From Candidatus Riesia pediculischaeffi (GTDB lineage: Bacteria; Pseudomonadota; Gammaproteobacteria; Enterobacterales; Enterobacteriaceae), in assembly GCF_002073895.1 (NCBI RefSeq), contig NZ_CP012839.1, positions 104,395 to 160,800 on the forward strand: a DNA stretch of 56,406 nt. The letters run 5' to 3'. Position 1 is the first letter of the stretch; each line of letters begins with the position of its first letter. Made by a program: the position numbers and the translations under genes. The notes beneath the pieces are model-generated. The model saw only the letters and a program-made list of their open reading frames with translations, did no database searches and was not told the DNA's origin. Shown here piece after piece: positions 9,189-19,912 of the stretch.

Positions 9189-10460
9189 ATGGCAAAAATA
9201 TCGGAAAAAAAATTGATAGTTGGGTTAGAAATTGGAACCTACAAAGTATCTTCCATAGTTGGGGAAATACTTCAAGATGGGACCATCAACGTCATAGGGG
9301 TTGGGCACGTTCAATCTCAAGGAATGAACAAGGGACATATAAACAATTTAGAATCAGTCGTACGATGCGTACGACAAGTTATTGAACAAGCCGAAATAAT
9401 GGCTGATTGTCAAATATCTTCCGTATATTTAGCACTGTCAGGAAAACATATAAACTGTCAGAATGAGATCATCGGAATTGTTCCCATTCTTTCGAAAGAA
9501 GAGGTGACACAAGAAGATGTAAACAATGTCGTTCATACAGCTAAATCTGTTCGAATAAGGGACAAATATGAAATTCTTCATGTCATTCCACAGGAATACT
9601 CGATCGATCATCAAGATGGAATCAGAAATCCAATAGGACTATCTGGCGTAAGGATACAAGCTAGTGTACATATCATCACATGTCATGGAGACATGGCAAA
9701 AAACTTGATCAAAGCGGTAGAAAGATGCGGAATCAAAGTAGATCAACTGATATTCTCAGGTTTAGCTTCCAGTTATTCGGTGTTGACAGATGAAGAAAGG
9801 GAACTCGGAGTGTGCATGATCGATATTGGCGGTGGAACGATGGATGTTGCTATTTATTCCGAAGGTTCTTTGAGACATACTAAGGTTATACCATATGCTG
9901 GAAATATAGTAACTAGCGATATAGCATATATATTCGGGACATTGATGCACGATGCTGAAATAATGAAAAAAAAATATGGGTGTGCGTACAGCGATCTTGT
10001 TGATAGAGAGGAGAAAGTGGAAATACCCGAAAATATCTCTGGAAAATCGACAAAAGTTTTGAAACGTTATTCGCTATCTAAAGTGATAGAACCGAGATAT
10101 ATGGAACTGTTAGGTCTGGTAAATTCAGAAATCCTATGGTTACAAAATCAATTTCGTCCTCATTCGAACAAAAGAAATATAATTAAATCTGGTATTGTTT
10201 TGACAGGTGGAGGTTCTAAAATAGAAGGTATAGTCGAATGTGCTAAGAAGGTATTCAACACAACCCAAGTTAGAATTGGCAAACCGTTAAACGTAACAGG
10301 ATCGATCAAATATGCAGAAGAGTCGAATTATTCTACAGTGATTGGTTTGTTACACTACGGAAAGTATATTTTTCTGAGAAACGAATCACGATCTACAAAA
10401 AAAAACTTGGTAAATACATGGTTCAATAAACTTATCAATTGGATTAAAAAAGAAATTTAA
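9189..10460 (+). CDS. ftsA: FtsA, actin-like membrane anchor of the Z ring
   Basis: FtsA is the actin-fold ATPase that tethers FtsZ to the inner membrane and signals to the late divisome. The 423-residue product (E. coli 420) has the phosphate-1 segment [10 protein letters not shown] near the start, the SHS2 inserted domain, the phosphate-2 segment [10 protein letters not shown] near residues 214-223, and the adenosine motif [10 protein letters not shown] in the last third. The last residues ([15 protein letters not shown]) form a Trp/Lys-rich amphipathic helix like the membrane-targeting tail of E. coli FtsA. Two nine-base A tracts (9966-9974 and 10397-10405) lie inside the gene. FtsZ follows after 35 bases. 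Confidence 0.96.
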   Translation: MAKISEKKLIVGLEIGTYKVSSIVGEILQDGTINVIGVGHVQSQGMNKGHINNLESVVRCVRQVIEQAEIMADCQISSVYLALSGKHINCQNEIIGIVPILSKEEVTQEDVNNVVHTAKSVRIRDKYEILHVIPQEYSIDHQDGIRNPIGLSGVRIQASVHIITCHGDMAKNLIKAVERCGIKVDQLIFSGLASSYSVLTDEERELGVCMIDIGGGTMDVAIYSEGSLRHTKVIPYAGNIVTSDIAYIFGTLMHDAEIMKKKYGCAYSDLVDREEKVEIPENISGKSTKVLKRYSLSKVIEPRYMELLGLVNSEILWLQNQFRPHSNKRNIIKSGIVLTGGGSKIEGIVECAKKVFNTTQVRIGKPLNVTGSIKYAEESNYSTVIGLLHYGKYIFLRNESRSTKKNLVNTWFNKLINWIKKEI

Positions 10461-10495
10461 TCATAAATAGGTCACAAATAGGAACGGAGAGAATC

Positions 10496-11665
10496 ATGAT
10501 CGAATCAATTGAATCAATCAACGACGCAATCATCAAAGTTATCGGTGTTGGTGGAGGTGGAGGAAACGCTGTTGAACATATGGCGAGGGAGAGAATAGAA
10601 GGGGTCGAATTCTTTTCAATCAATACCGATGCTCAAGCTCTTAGAAAAACATCGATCGGACGAACGGTACAGATTGGAAACAATCTCACAAAAGGATTAG
10701 GTGCAGGATCTAATCCTGAAATCGGGAAACAAGCCGCAGAAGAAGATAGGGATTCGATAAAAAGTATTCTGGAAGGGGCAGATATGATTTTTATCGCTTC
10801 CGGGATGGGCGGAGGAACTGGCACGGGAGCTGCACCGGTGATAGCGGAAATCGCGAGGGAGCTAAATATTTTAACTGTCGCGGTTGTGACAAAACCCTTT
10901 GGGTTCGAAGGAAAAAAACGTATGTCCTTCGCAGAAGGAGGAATTTCAGAACTCTCTAAGCAAGTCGATTCTTTGATAACGTTGCCGAACGATAAACTAT
11001 TGAAGACGCTTGAAAGAGGAATTTCTTTGTTGGATGCTTTCAGTGCAGCCAATGATGTTTTAAAGAGTGCTGTGCAAGGTATCGCAGAACTGATCACTAG
11101 ACCTGGTCTTATGAATGTAGATTTTGCCGATGTTAGAACAGTGATGTCTGAAATGGGGAACGCTATGATGGGATCTGGATCTGCAAGAGGAGAGGATAGG
11201 GCAGAAGAAGCATCCGAAATAGCTATCTCTAGTCCACTTCTAGAAGATGTTGACTTATCCGGAGCTCGGGGAGTTCTGGTCAATATCAACGCTGGTTTTA
11301 ACCTGAGGTTAGATGAGTTTGAAACAGTAGGCAATGCGGTACGATCCTTTTCTTCTGACAACGCTACGGTGATTATCGGAACCTCCCTAGATCCAGAAAT
11401 GAATGATGAATTAAGAGTTACGGTAGTTGCTACTGGTATTGGAACCGATTCTCATAAAGGTACGAAAAATACCATCATCAACCAGGAAAAAGATATCTCT
11501 TCAAAGTTCATCTCGGAAAAAGATTATCGTCACGTTAAACGTTCTTCTTCAGAAGAAGATGATATCTTTGAAGATCTTGGTCCGTTGAATACGGATGATA
11601 AAAAACATGTTTCAGATGATAGGAAAAATTATCTGGAGATTCCGACATTTTTGAGAAAACAGTAG
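10496..11665 (+). CDS. ftsZ: FtsZ, tubulin-like division GTPase
   Basis: FtsZ polymerises into the Z ring at mid-cell. The 389-residue product (E. coli 383) has the N-terminal [10 protein letters not shown] loop, the tubulin signature [10 protein letters not shown] near residues 105-114, and T7-loop residues NADFADV-like (here [10 protein letters not shown]). It keeps the C-terminal FtsA-binding tail [11 protein letters not shown] at its very end. A purine-rich GGAACGGAGAG lies just upstream of the ATG. GTPase core and tail are both intact, so recruitment by FtsA should work. The gene that follows in E. coli, lpxC, is missing. Confidence 0.97.
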   Translation: MIESIESINDAIIKVIGVGGGGGNAVEHMARERIEGVEFFSINTDAQALRKTSIGRTVQIGNNLTKGLGAGSNPEIGKQAAEEDRDSIKSILEGADMIFIASGMGGGTGTGAAPVIAEIARELNILTVAVVTKPFGFEGKKRMSFAEGGISELSKQVDSLITLPNDKLLKTLERGISLLDAFSAANDVLKSAVQGIAELITRPGLMNVDFADVRTVMSEMGNAMMGSGSARGEDRAEEASEIAISSPLLEDVDLSGARGVLVNINAGFNLRLDEFETVGNAVRSFSSDNATVIIGTSLDPEMNDELRVTVVATGIGTDSHKGTKNTIINQEKDISSKFISEKDYRHVKRSSSEEDDIFEDLGPLNTDDKKHVSDDRKNYLEIPTFLRKQ

Positions 11666-12391
11666 AGTTGTATGAAGCGTCTGAGGTTATATCAACGTGA
11701 TACTTCTAAGAGGGAAGCAAAAAAAATAATATCCATTTTTTTTGATGGTAATAAGAATAATTCTGTTCCATCGAAAGTTGTTTAGAATATCATGGCTCTC
11801 CATTTTCGAATAGATGTTCACTTTAAAGTTTTCATTTCAAATGATTAAATATTTCGCAAGAGATTGTTATGTTTGAGCGATAATATTGGTGAAATGATAG
11901 GTAAAATGTTCATTTGGAAACTGATCCGTTAAAAACTCTAAAAGTTTTTAAAAGAATGACTCGAAATATAGGAAACATATGAAGGAATGTTAAAATGGAT
12001 AGATTGTACCTTCCACTACTTTCACCGAATAAGCGGAAACAATCGGGAGTTGTCAAAACATAAAAGTTAGATCCCTGTTTTAAAACTCATCAAAGATACC
12101 TTTCAAAAAAACAATGGACACTACAGTGATCTTCTTTAGAGGGATGCTCATTTCAGTAACATCTTCTTAACTTGAATATTGACAACATTTCATGAGCAGA
12201 ATAGACACTGGAAAGTAAATGAATCGTTTAAAAGATCATTTTTTGGTATCACGATGTACAATACTTTAAACATATCCTAAAAAATTAAAAACAGCTAAAT
12301 ACTAAAACATCTTTAGATCGATTTTTACAAATCCATGAACCATACTGTATCAGGATGTTAACCTTCTGTACTAATGTCAAAAAATATAGAA
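11666..12391. other. Non-coding spacer after ftsZ; lpxC absent
   Basis: About 0.7 kb with no supportable gene on either strand. In E. coli lpxC (305 residues) follows ftsZ; its zinc-binding HEF motif is not visible here. The stretch is AT-rich with short A and T runs and ends at the tRNA-Ser gene. This is also a synteny break, because the genes to the right belong to a different part of the E. coli chromosome. I see no clear ftsZ terminator. Confidence 0.5.
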
Positions 12392-12479
12392 CGGAGGAGA
12401 AGAGATTCGAACTCTTGAACAGTTGTCCACTGTTGACGGTTTTCAAGACCGTTGCCTTAATCCTCTCGGCCACTCCTCC
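12392..12479 (-). tRNA. serT: tRNA-Ser(UGA)
   Basis: On the minus strand the sequence folds as a class II tRNA of 88 bases. The acceptor is GGAGGAG paired with CTCCTCC. There is a D arm GCCGAGAGGATTAAGGC, an anticodon loop CTTGAAA (anticodon TGA), a long variable arm (ACAGTGGACAACTGT), and a T arm AGAGTTCGAATCTCT. The discriminator base is G, as required for serine identity. It closely resembles E. coli serT, and its neighbour tusE is also close to serT in E. coli. No CCA is encoded; the next bases are TTC. Confidence 0.95.
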
Positions 12480-12597
12480 ATGAAATATCTGAAAAATTTT
12501 TATACAATTGACAACATGCTCCTCTTAATTTAACATAAATTTTAAATATTTTTAATGAATATTAAAAATAATTTTATCGTTCTTGATAAGATGTGTT

Positions 12598-12924
12598 ATG
12601 AAAGGATCTAAAGAAGAAATGTATGAAAAAGATGAAGACGGATTCATGAAAAGGCATCAATCTTGGAATGAATCAATTGCTGTTGAGTTAGCTAGAATAG
12701 AAAAGATCGATCTGACCAAAGATCATTGGAAAATAATCTATCTGATACGAAATTTTTATCTAAATTTCGGTATTTTCCCGAAAATGAGGGACATCAGAGA
12801 ACTTTCATATAAAACATATGGAGATCGAATAAGCAGTAAAAAATTGTATCGATTATTTCCGAGTAATCCTATTCTTCAAGCTGCTAAACTTGCAGGTTTA
12901 CCGAAACCGATGGTTTGTATTTAA
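12598..12924 (+). CDS. tusE: TusE, sulfur-relay protein for tRNA 2-thiouridine
   Basis: TusE receives persulfide sulfur from TusBCD and passes it to MnmA, which makes 2-thiouridine at tRNA position 34. The 108-residue product (E. coli 109) belongs to the DsrC/TusE family. Its first part contains DEDGF and DHWKIIYLIRNFY. It ends in LYRLFPSNP, then AGLPKPMVCI with the conserved penultimate cysteine that carries sulfur. The start is the ATG at 12598; an upstream TTG is possible but extends past the family start. serT upstream and fabA downstream are also near tusE in E. coli, so this block is a shrunken ancestral segment. Confidence 0.9.
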   Translation: MKGSKEEMYEKDEDGFMKRHQSWNESIAVELARIEKIDLTKDHWKIIYLIRNFYLNFGIFPKMRDIRELSYKTYGDRISSKKLYRLFPSNPILQAAKLAGLPKPMVCI

Positions 12925-13327
12925 TCAGGTATCTTAAGTTTTTTAAAATGACGATATGGATGATCTTGAATGCCATGATTTATCTGATACAAGTATCGAA
13001 TAATTAATACACCTTTGCAAAAATTTTTCAATCTTATACGTCGAATAATCGATACCGTTTATTTTTGATGAAGTTGCACGATTGAAATGAAATTCTTCAA
13101 CTTTTAAAATAAACGAAGTGAAAGTTTAAACGAAGATGTTCTATGATCTGGTATTCTAAGTTCCCTTTAATCAAAAAAATACGATCGATGGAGATTGTCT
13201 AATTAAATCATGATTATTTCTAAGTTGTTCTTAAAAATTATCAAGGATCTTTAAAGTTGTGCAAATTGTAAAGTTCGTCGATTTTTTTCGAAGAGAACTG
13301 TGTAATTAATCTTAACGATGAATTTAT
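12925..13327. other. Non-coding spacer between tusE and fabA
   Basis: About 400 bases with stops in every frame and no recognisable gene. In E. coli roughly a dozen genes (including mgsA, helD, ompA and sulA) lie between tusE and fabA; none can be seen here. The segment is best read as the collapsed remains of that interval. I see no tRNA, terminator or repeat in it. Confidence 0.5.
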
Positions 13328-13852
13328 ATGGATAATTGTAAATCCTGTTATGATAGAAAAGATCTAGAAAATTCTGGAATCGGAAAGCTGTTTGGAAGTG
13401 GTAGTCCTCCGCTTCCTGTAGGAAACATGTTGATGATTGATAAAATCGTCAAGATAGACAAAAGTAAGGGGTATTTTAACAAAGGATTTATACAGGCAGA
13501 ATTGATTGTACGACCGAAACTTTGGTTTTTTAAGTGTCATTTTCTGAATGACCCAGTGATGCCGGGTTGCTTAGGACTAGATGCCATGTGGCAGTTGATA
13601 GGATTTTATCTCGGTTGGATAGGAGAGAAAGGGAAGGGAAGAGCTCTTGGGGTAGGAGAAGTAAAATTTACGGGACAAGTTCTTCCAACTTCTAAAAAAG
13701 TAAGTTACTTTGTTCATCTGAAGAGGATCATCAGAAGAAAACTTATTGTTGGAATCGCGAACGGAGAAGTAATGGTGGACAATCATTTGATATATTTTGC
13801 AAAGGATCTAAAGGTAGGGTTGTTTCAAAAATTTGATCAATTCAAAGGTTGA
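13328..13852 (+). CDS. fabA: FabA, 3-hydroxydecanoyl-ACP dehydratase/isomerase
   Basis: FabA dehydrates beta-hydroxyacyl-ACP and isomerises the trans-2 to cis-3 decenoyl chain, the branch to unsaturated fatty acids. The 174-residue product (E. coli 172) is a single hot-dog domain. It keeps the catalytic histidine in [16 protein letters not shown] near residues 61-76, the catalytic aspartate in GLDAMWQL, and the [13 protein letters not shown] segment. The match to E. coli runs the full length. Retention implies that fatty acids with cis double bonds are still made. The BirA biotin ligase in this window would serve acetyl-CoA carboxylase in the same pathway. Confidence 0.96.
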   Translation: MDNCKSCYDRKDLENSGIGKLFGSGSPPLPVGNMLMIDKIVKIDKSKGYFNKGFIQAELIVRPKLWFFKCHFLNDPVMPGCLGLDAMWQLIGFYLGWIGEKGKGRALGVGEVKFTGQVLPTSKKVSYFVHLKRIIRRKLIVGIANGEVMVDNHLIYFAKDLKVGLFQKFDQFKG

Positions 13853-14747
13853 TTAATTCCTCGATCTTAATTGACCTTAAGGATAAGGTTTAATATAAAT
13901 TCTTATATCCTCAAATATCTGTTTCGTAAGTGAAAGAGTTTAGTTGAAACTTGCATCCGTCAAAAAAAAAAGTAAATTCTATCAGAATGCGAAGGTTCAT
14001 CTCAATGGGATTACATTATCCTGTCATACTCAGTTGATATTGTTAAAAATATTGAAACCGAAAACTAATTACGAAATGTAGGTCATGATGAACCTGTGAA
14101 TATGGAAGATTCTCATAGTTTCCTATAACTGATCTGAGATAGCGTTGTTCCGCGTTGTAATATCGATCTGTATTAGTAGGAACTTTAAAGTTCGATATAA
14201 AATGAACGAATCATCAAAAATATAACGGTTCAACCTTATGACCTTTTTTTTAAAAATATTGTCATTAAATTAAGTTCACAATCATGATTTTATACAATCA
14301 TGGACGATGAGTCACTCATCTCTTAGTTGATGTCATGATGTATCTTACGGACGTGCTAATATGTTCACCAAATAAGACTTGCGAAAATTTCATCGAGTGA
14401 TTAGTTTTCCATCGAGATTCTCCACAGATATTTAAAAATATGGATCAAAACTTCGAAATGAAGCATGAGAATCTTCAATTTCATCGGTTTATATCTGAAA
14501 TAATCACAAAATAAAATTCAATCTTCACAATTACTTAAGAAAATATATCAATCTGTTCACGTAGTTCTTCGAAGAATTTACCGATAGGTATTCACGACAA
14601 ACTTGTGCTCATTAATCAAATACAATATCCATTTCAATCAAATATCACATTCATCACAAGTACTTTTAAATAATAAATACGATTTTTTTTTGTAAAACGA
14701 TGTAAAATATATCAAAAAAAAGAATTGATACCTCTTCTTGCTTAGTT
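13853..14747. other. Longest non-coding spacer (895 bases), fabA/dnaB junction
   Basis: No gene can be supported here on either strand. The stretch joins two blocks that are far apart in E. coli (fabA at about 22 minutes, dnaB at about 92 minutes). It contains a perfect 7-base inverted repeat at 14306-14320 (GATGAGT, one base, ACTCATC) and two nearby copies of ACAATCATG-like sequence around 14278-14302. The sequence TTCTCCACA near 14419 is one mismatch from a DnaA box, but it is single, so I do not call an origin. An A run of ten or so lies near 13965. Confidence 0.5.
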
Positions 14748-16163
14748 ATGACCAAAAAGTACTTTAGTAAAAAAAATAAATTGAACAATTGGCAGGATCA
14801 AAAAATGATTGGAATCAAGACTCCTCCTTATTCACTAGAAGCGGAACAATCTGTTCTAGGAGGTTTAATGATCGATAATGAAAAATGGGAACAAATATCG
14901 GAAAATTTAAGTAAAAAAGATTTTTTTAGCGATTCTCACAGAATCATATTTTCTGAAATGCAATCTCTTTTTGAGAAAAGAAGTCCGATCGATCTAATTA
15001 CTTTATCCGAATCATTAAATCAAAAAGAAAACCTTGGAAAAGTAGGAGGATTCGCATATCTTGCAGAACTCGCTAAAAATATTCCAAGCGTCGCTAACAT
15101 TAATGCGTATGCTAACATCATTCGAGAAAGAGCGATTATCAGAGAAATGATTGAAGTTGCTAATGAAATAGCAGATGCCGGATACGATCCAAGGGGAAGA
15201 ACAAGTCAAGAATTAATAGATTTAGCAGAATCATTAATTTTTCAAATTTCTGAAGTACGGTCGAAACAAGGGAGGGGTCCTAAGAGGATTGAAGAAATCC
15301 TTTCAGAAACAGTTCAAAAAATAGAAAAATTGTATCAAAAACCGTGTAGTAACTTGACTGGGATATCTACCGGTTACAAGGATCTGGACGATAAAACATC
15401 TGGATTACAAGATTCTGATTTAATCATCATAGCCGCTCGTCCATCCATGGGGAAAACAACCTTTGCGATGAATTTATGTGAACACGTCGCCATGAGGGAG
15501 GAGAAACCCGTACTTATATTCAGCCTTGAAATGCCCGCTCATCAAATCATGATCAGAATGTTGTCATCTCTCTCGAGAGTTGAGCAGACGAGAATACGTA
15601 CTGGAATGTTGAAAGATCAAGATTGGTCCAGAATTTCTAGTACAATAAGATCATTAATTGAAAAAAATAATATATACATTGATGATTCTTCCAGCCTTAC
15701 GCCGACTGAAGTAAGATCGCGAGCGAGAAGAATTTACAGAGAGCATAGCGGTTTAAGTTTGATAATGGTGGATTACTTACAGCTAATGAAAGTTCCTTCT
15801 ATGTACGAAAATAGAGCCCTAGAAATCGCTGAAATTTCCCGATCCTTGAAATCTTTGGCCAAAGAGCTAAAAATTCCAATCATAGCTTTGTCTCAACTAA
15901 ACAGGAGTTTAGAACAAAGGGCAGACAAAAAACCAGTTAATTCTGATCTCAGAGAATCTGGATCCATCGAACAAGATGCTGATCTTATCATGTTCATCTA
16001 TAGAGATGAAGTTTATAATGATAACTCGGATCTTAAAGGGATAGCAGAAATCATAATAAGCAAACAAAGGAACGGTCCGATCGGAAAGATACGCCTGACG
16101 TTTAACGGACAATGGTCAAGATTCGATAATTATTCAGATATGAATACATCTTGCTATGAATGA
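14748..16163 (+). CDS. dnaB: DnaB, replicative DNA helicase
   Basis: DnaB is the hexameric 5'-3' helicase that drives the replication fork. The 471-residue product has the same length as E. coli DnaB and aligns end to end. It has the N-terminal helical domain (SLEAEQSVLGGLM near residues 29-41), a linker, and a RecA-like domain with Walker A ARPSMGKTT near 230-238, Walker B LIMVDYLQL, and SQLNRSLEQR with NSDLRESGSIEQDAD near the C-terminus. The gene overlaps alr by eight bases, and the dnaB-alr pair is conserved in E. coli. Confidence 0.97.
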   Translation: MTKKYFSKKNKLNNWQDQKMIGIKTPPYSLEAEQSVLGGLMIDNEKWEQISENLSKKDFFSDSHRIIFSEMQSLFEKRSPIDLITLSESLNQKENLGKVGGFAYLAELAKNIPSVANINAYANIIRERAIIREMIEVANEIADAGYDPRGRTSQELIDLAESLIFQISEVRSKQGRGPKRIEEILSETVQKIEKLYQKPCSNLTGISTGYKDLDDKTSGLQDSDLIIIAARPSMGKTTFAMNLCEHVAMREEKPVLIFSLEMPAHQIMIRMLSSLSRVEQTRIRTGMLKDQDWSRISSTIRSLIEKNNIYIDDSSSLTPTEVRSRARRIYREHSGLSLIMVDYLQLMKVPSMYENRALEIAEISRSLKSLAKELKIPIIALSQLNRSLEQRADKKPVNSDLRESGSIEQDADLIMFIYRDEVYNDNSDLKGIAEIIISKQRNGPIGKIRLTFNGQWSRFDNYSDMNTSCYE

Positions 16164-17256
16164 AAAAGTTCATATGACGACAGCGTTAATTCAAAGGGAT
16201 GCGTTACTTCATAACATTGATAAGATCAAGAAACTAACTAATAACAGTCATATTATCGCTATAATAAAATCCAACGCATATGGACATGGTATGCGAGATG
16301 TCGCGAAAATATTGGAAGATTCTGTAGATTATTTTGGAGTATCCAATGTTGAAGAAGCTCATACGATTTTTTTGGAAGGAGTCAAAAGACCAACTATTTC
16401 ATTGTCCGGTTTTTACAGTCACAAAGAGCTAAATCTAGCTAGTCGAATTCGATTAGAATGTGTGGTTCATAACCATGAACAAGTAGACATTTTAGAAAAA
16501 TGTCAGATCAGATCCCCAATAAGAGTATGGATGAAAATTGATACTGGAATGAATAGGTTAGGATTCTCTTTAAATCGAGCTACAAAGATATATAATAGGT
16601 TAAACGAATGTAAAAATATCGTAAAACCGATTAACATAATGAGTCATTTCAGCAGCGCTAACAATCATGAGTTTCGATTTCATCTTTTTACTAGATTTCA
16701 ACTTAATCGATTTAAAAGATTTATAATTGGAAAAGAGGGAAGGAGTTCGATAGCAGCATCCTCAGGGATACTGTTCTGGCCATCCTCCCACTTAAGATGT
16801 GTACGTTCTGGAATCGTCATGTACGGGATATCTCCTGAGATTGGAAAAGAAGGAAGTGATTTCGGATTAGTTCCAGCGATGACTTTAAAATCAAGGTTGA
16901 TATTCATTCGTCAATTTAATTTCGGTCAAAAAATAGGTTATGAACAAAGTTGGATTATCGAAAAAAAAACTTACATCGGTATAGTCTCAATAGGATATGG
17001 AGATGGTTATCATAATTGTCATTCGAAAGAATCTTGGGTTTTCATAAACGGAAGAAAAGTTCCCGTAGTAGGTCCAATACTGATGGATATGATTTTTGTT
17101 GATCTTGGAGAAAAACCTCATGATCAAATAGGAGATGAAGTGATCATATGGGGTAAGGATCTTCCTATAGAAAAAGCATTTAACGGTCATGAGGTTTCTT
17201 GTCTGTATCGATCACTTTCTCAACTGACTTCTCGTGTGAAACGAAGATATATCTAA
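16156..17256 (+). CDS. alr: Alr, alanine racemase
   Basis: This PLP enzyme interconverts L- and D-alanine and supplies DdlB. The product is 366 residues from this ATG (E. coli Alr 359). The PLP lysine lies in IIKSNAYGHG near residue 38, and the catalytic tyrosine in GYEQSW. RTG-type residues and the C-terminal DMIFVDLG and TSRVKRRY are present. A second in-frame ATG at 16174 aligns better with the usual N-terminus, so the start may be six codons later. The start overlaps the end of dnaB. A nine-base A tract occurs at 16961-16969. Confidence 0.95.
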   Translation: MNEKVHMTTALIQRDALLHNIDKIKKLTNNSHIIAIIKSNAYGHGMRDVAKILEDSVDYFGVSNVEEAHTIFLEGVKRPTISLSGFYSHKELNLASRIRLECVVHNHEQVDILEKCQIRSPIRVWMKIDTGMNRLGFSLNRATKIYNRLNECKNIVKPINIMSHFSSANNHEFRFHLFTRFQLNRFKRFIIGKEGRSSIAASSGILFWPSSHLRCVRSGIVMYGISPEIGKEGSDFGLVPAMTLKSRLIFIRQFNFGQKIGYEQSWIIEKKTYIGIVSIGYGDGYHNCHSKESWVFINGRKVPVVGPILMDMIFVDLGEKPHDQIGDEVIIWGKDLPIEKAFNGHEVSCLYRSLSQLTSRVKRRYI

Positions 17257-17357
17257 TTCTCTACGAAAACTTCATAATCTTTTTGTACCATCGCCGTCTT
17301 TTTGTTATTTTATAAAATGTCCTTGAATGTATTTGGAATACGATAATTTTTATTGTT

Positions 17358-17945
17358 CTAAATTGATCTGATGGAATTTATGTGGTTTTGTATTTTAGAA
17401 AACTGAAAAATTTCGTGTTGAATGAAGAGATGAAGATAACTTGCAGATCGATTTATTGCGTTAAAAATCAGTTTTTGATCTTTTTTATTCGGAACACCTA
17501 ACACAAAATCAGAAATTTTCTCATTTTTTCTTGGTCTTCCAACGCCAATCCTTAATCGATAAAAATTTGAACTCTTTAGATTTTCTTCAGTATCTAATAC
17601 TCCTTTATGACCGTTGTGACCTCCTCCAATCTTAATTTTAGATGATCCTACGGGAATATCTAACTCATCATGAACAATTAAAATTTCCTTGGGATGAATG
17701 TGATAAAATCTAGATAATCGTGATATGGCCATACCATTACAATTCATATGAACGAACGGAATGAACAGAAAGATTCTCTCCTTCCCAAAACATAGGATAT
17801 CAATCTTTCCAAGAAACCTATTATTCTTTTTTAAAGTATTTCCAAAATTTTTGGAAAAAAATTCAACAAACAAAGCTCCAACATTATGTCTCGTTCTAAT
17901 ATACTTCTTCTCCGGATTAGATAATCCTGCTATTAACCTTAACAT
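17358..17945 (-). CDS. pth: Pth, peptidyl-tRNA hydrolase
   Basis: Pth releases peptides from prematurely dropped peptidyl-tRNA so that the tRNA can be recycled. The 195-residue product (E. coli 194) has the family opening LIAGLSNPEKKY, the catalytic histidine at residue 20 in TRHNVG, DELDIPVG near residues 91-98, and GGGHNGHKG near 107-115. It lies on the minus strand downstream of prs, the same order and direction as in E. coli, with ychH and dauA missing between them. Its 3' end faces alr across only about 100 bases. Confidence 0.96.
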   Translation of the reverse strand: MLRLIAGLSNPEKKYIRTRHNVGALFVEFFSKNFGNTLKKNNRFLGKIDILCFGKERIFLFIPFVHMNCNGMAISRLSRFYHIHPKEILIVHDELDIPVGSSKIKIGGGHNGHKGVLDTEENLKSSNFYRLRIGVGRPRKNEKISDFVLGVPNKKDQKLIFNAINRSASYLHLFIQHEIFQFSKIQNHINSIRSI

Positions 17946-18041
17946 CTTAATTTCTTATCAGAAACTGATTTTTAAAATAATTTGCATCGATGACAAAAGA
18001 TCACTTGTGCTCAAAATAGTAGGAGTGTTTATTTAAAAAAT

Positions 18042-18992
18042 TCACTTGTTAAACGTTTTTACCGAACAATACGATGCTTCATTGTTAATTTTTTTTATAG
18101 ATTCAGCTAACATGAAGGACAAAGTTAAAGAACGAATTTTACCTAAACCATTAATTTTTTCTGAAACTGGGATGGTATCGCATACGACCATTTCATCTAT
18201 GGATGATTTAGTAATATTTTTTAATGAATTTCCAGAAAATACAGGATGGGTGACATAAATAAAAATCTTGTATGCTCCATTTTTTTTCAATATTTCTGCC
18301 GCTTGACATAGTGTAGATCCAGTATCTACGATGTCATCGATTATTATACAATCTCTATTTTTAACATTTCCAATGATGTGAACCATCTCGGAAACATTTG
18401 CTCGGGATCTGATTTTATCAATAATTGCTATTTCCATGTTGTTCAAAAGTTTTGAAACCATTCTAGCTCGAAAAATTCCACCGATATCTGGGGAAACGAT
18501 TATCGGATCATATAATTTTTTAGATTCAATATCTTTTAATATAACATCATTTCCAGATATATTCTCGATAGGTATATCAAAAAAACCTTGTATCTGATCT
18601 GTATGTAGATCAACTGTCAATATTTTACTTGTTCCAACGCAAGATAAGATATTAGCTACTATTTTTGCAGTTATCGGTGTTTTAGAAGATCCAACTCTTC
18701 TATCCTGTCTTGCATAACCGAAATATGGAATAACAGCAGTAATTCTTTTAGAAGAAGCTCGGTATAAAGCATCAATCATAAGTATCAATTCCATTAGATG
18801 ATCGTTAGCTGGATAACAAGTAGATTGGATAATAAAAACATCTTTTCCACGAACACTTTCGTTAATTTGCACGTTGATTTCTCCATCACTAAATTTTCCA
18901 ACACTCGCATCTCCGAGATTAGTATGAAGATGTTTAGAAATATTTTTCGACAGCTTTATCACAGAATTTCCAGAAAAAATTTTTATGTTCAT
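18042..18992 (-). CDS. prs: Prs, ribose-phosphate pyrophosphokinase
   Basis: Prs makes PRPP from ribose 5-phosphate and ATP for nucleotide, histidine and tryptophan synthesis. The 316-residue product (E. coli 315) opens with IKIFSGNS, has FSDGE near residues 34-38, the ATP flexible loop YARQDRR near 93-99, [13 protein letters not shown] near 127-139, and the PRPP loop DDIVDTGST near 219-227. It is the middle gene of the minus-strand run ispE-prs-pth, with 35 bases between ispE and prs. Confidence 0.97.
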   Translation of the reverse strand: MNIKIFSGNSVIKLSKNISKHLHTNLGDASVGKFSDGEINVQINESVRGKDVFIIQSTCYPANDHLMELILMIDALYRASSKRITAVIPYFGYARQDRRVGSSKTPITAKIVANILSCVGTSKILTVDLHTDQIQGFFDIPIENISGNDVILKDIESKKLYDPIIVSPDIGGIFRARMVSKLLNNMEIAIIDKIRSRANVSEMVHIIGNVKNRDCIIIDDIVDTGSTLCQAAEILKKNGAYKIFIYVTHPVFSGNSLKNITKSSIDEMVVCDTIPVSEKINGLGKIRSLTLSFMLAESIKKINNEASYCSVKTFNK

Positions 18993-19027
18993 TGTGTATA
19001 CAATTATTCCTAATATTAGAATTTTGT

Positions 19028-19912
19028 TTATATTACTCTTTTTTTAAATGAATATAATGGAGAACTATTAACCCCTTTAGCTATAAAGCATCGCATCCAT
19101 TTCGGAGTTTTTTTTAATATCTGCAATGCATTTGATTCCGAAGAAAACTTAACAAATATACAAGATCCTGTTCCTGTCATGATTGGACGTAAAGACCTTA
19201 TTTTGAACCATTTTATACAATTTTTTACTTCTGGGAAAAGATCTTTGACGATCTTTTCCAAATCATTTTCATATCTTTTTTTTAACAGAATCGATTTTGG
19301 AAATCGATTAGTTCTTTTCTTTAAATTTAAACTTTTAAATACTTTTTTAGTAGATACAAAAACTTTAGGATATGCAATTAAATACCAACTTGATTTGATA
19401 TGGATCGGGTAAAGATCGTGTCCAATATTCTCCCCGATGGATGTTGCTCCATTTATAAAAAACGGAACATCTGCTCCAAGATGACTAGAAATATCTAAAA
19501 GAATCTTTTTTGGTATCTTTGTATTCCAATGATAGTCTAATGCAATCAAGGTTGTGGCAGCATTAGAAGATCCTCCTCCTAATCCGGATCCAATTGGTAA
19601 AACCTTATTAACATAAATATCAGCTCCAAAATACCTTTTTTTAGGAAATTTGCTTATACAATATCTTTGCAATAACATCGCTGCTTTCGTAATTAAATTA
19701 TTTTTTTTAAAATCTTCGAGATGAATGTTACTTGACAACCTAATTTTATTATCCTTTCTCTCTTTGACCTTAATCAAATCTCCGTAATTTAAAAAATGAT
19801 ATAAAGTTTGTATTTCGTGATATTCATCGGTTCTTTTTTTAATGATACGAAGAAATAAATTGATCTTAGCAGGGGATGGCCATAGTAACGTATTAATGAA
19901 TTTAGTGGTCAT
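19028..19912 (-). CDS. ispE: IspE, 4-diphosphocytidyl-2-C-methylerythritol kinase
   Basis: IspE is the GHMP-family kinase of the MEP pathway to isoprenoids, which feeds undecaprenyl carrier lipid for the wall enzymes encoded nearby. The 294-residue product (E. coli 283) opens with [11 protein letters not shown], including the conserved PAKINL. It has the ATP loop [15 protein letters not shown] near residues 105-119 and a C-terminal MTGTGSC glycine motif. The protein is lysine-rich, as expected under AT pressure. The gene order ispE-prs is ancestral; lolB, which precedes ispE in E. coli, is not found. Confidence 0.95.
   Translation of the reverse strand: MTTKFINTLLWPSPAKINLFLRIIKKRTDEYHEIQTLYHFLNYGDLIKVKERKDNKIRLSSNIHLEDFKKNNLITKAAMLLQRYCISKFPKKRYFGADIYVNKVLPIGSGLGGGSSNAATTLIALDYHWNTKIPKKILLDISSHLGADVPFFINGATSIGENIGHDLYPIHIKSSWYLIAYPKVFVSTKKVFKSLNLKKRTNRFPKSILLKKRYENDLEKIVKDLFPEVKNCIKWFKIRSLRPIMTGTGSCIFVKFSSESNALQILKKTPKWMRCFIAKGVNSSPLYSFKKRVI

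Noticed and set aside
10633..11361. A 242-codon open frame on the minus strand across ftsZ
   Set aside because: It is the antisense shadow of a highly conserved gene: serine- and proline-rich, no family motif, no ribosome-binding site, and ftsZ fully explains the DNA.
13853..14747. A replication origin in the spacer before dnaB
   Set aside because: Only one sequence near 14419 is close to a DnaA box (8 of 9 bases); there is no cluster, no AT-rich 13-mer array, and no dnaA or gidA nearby.
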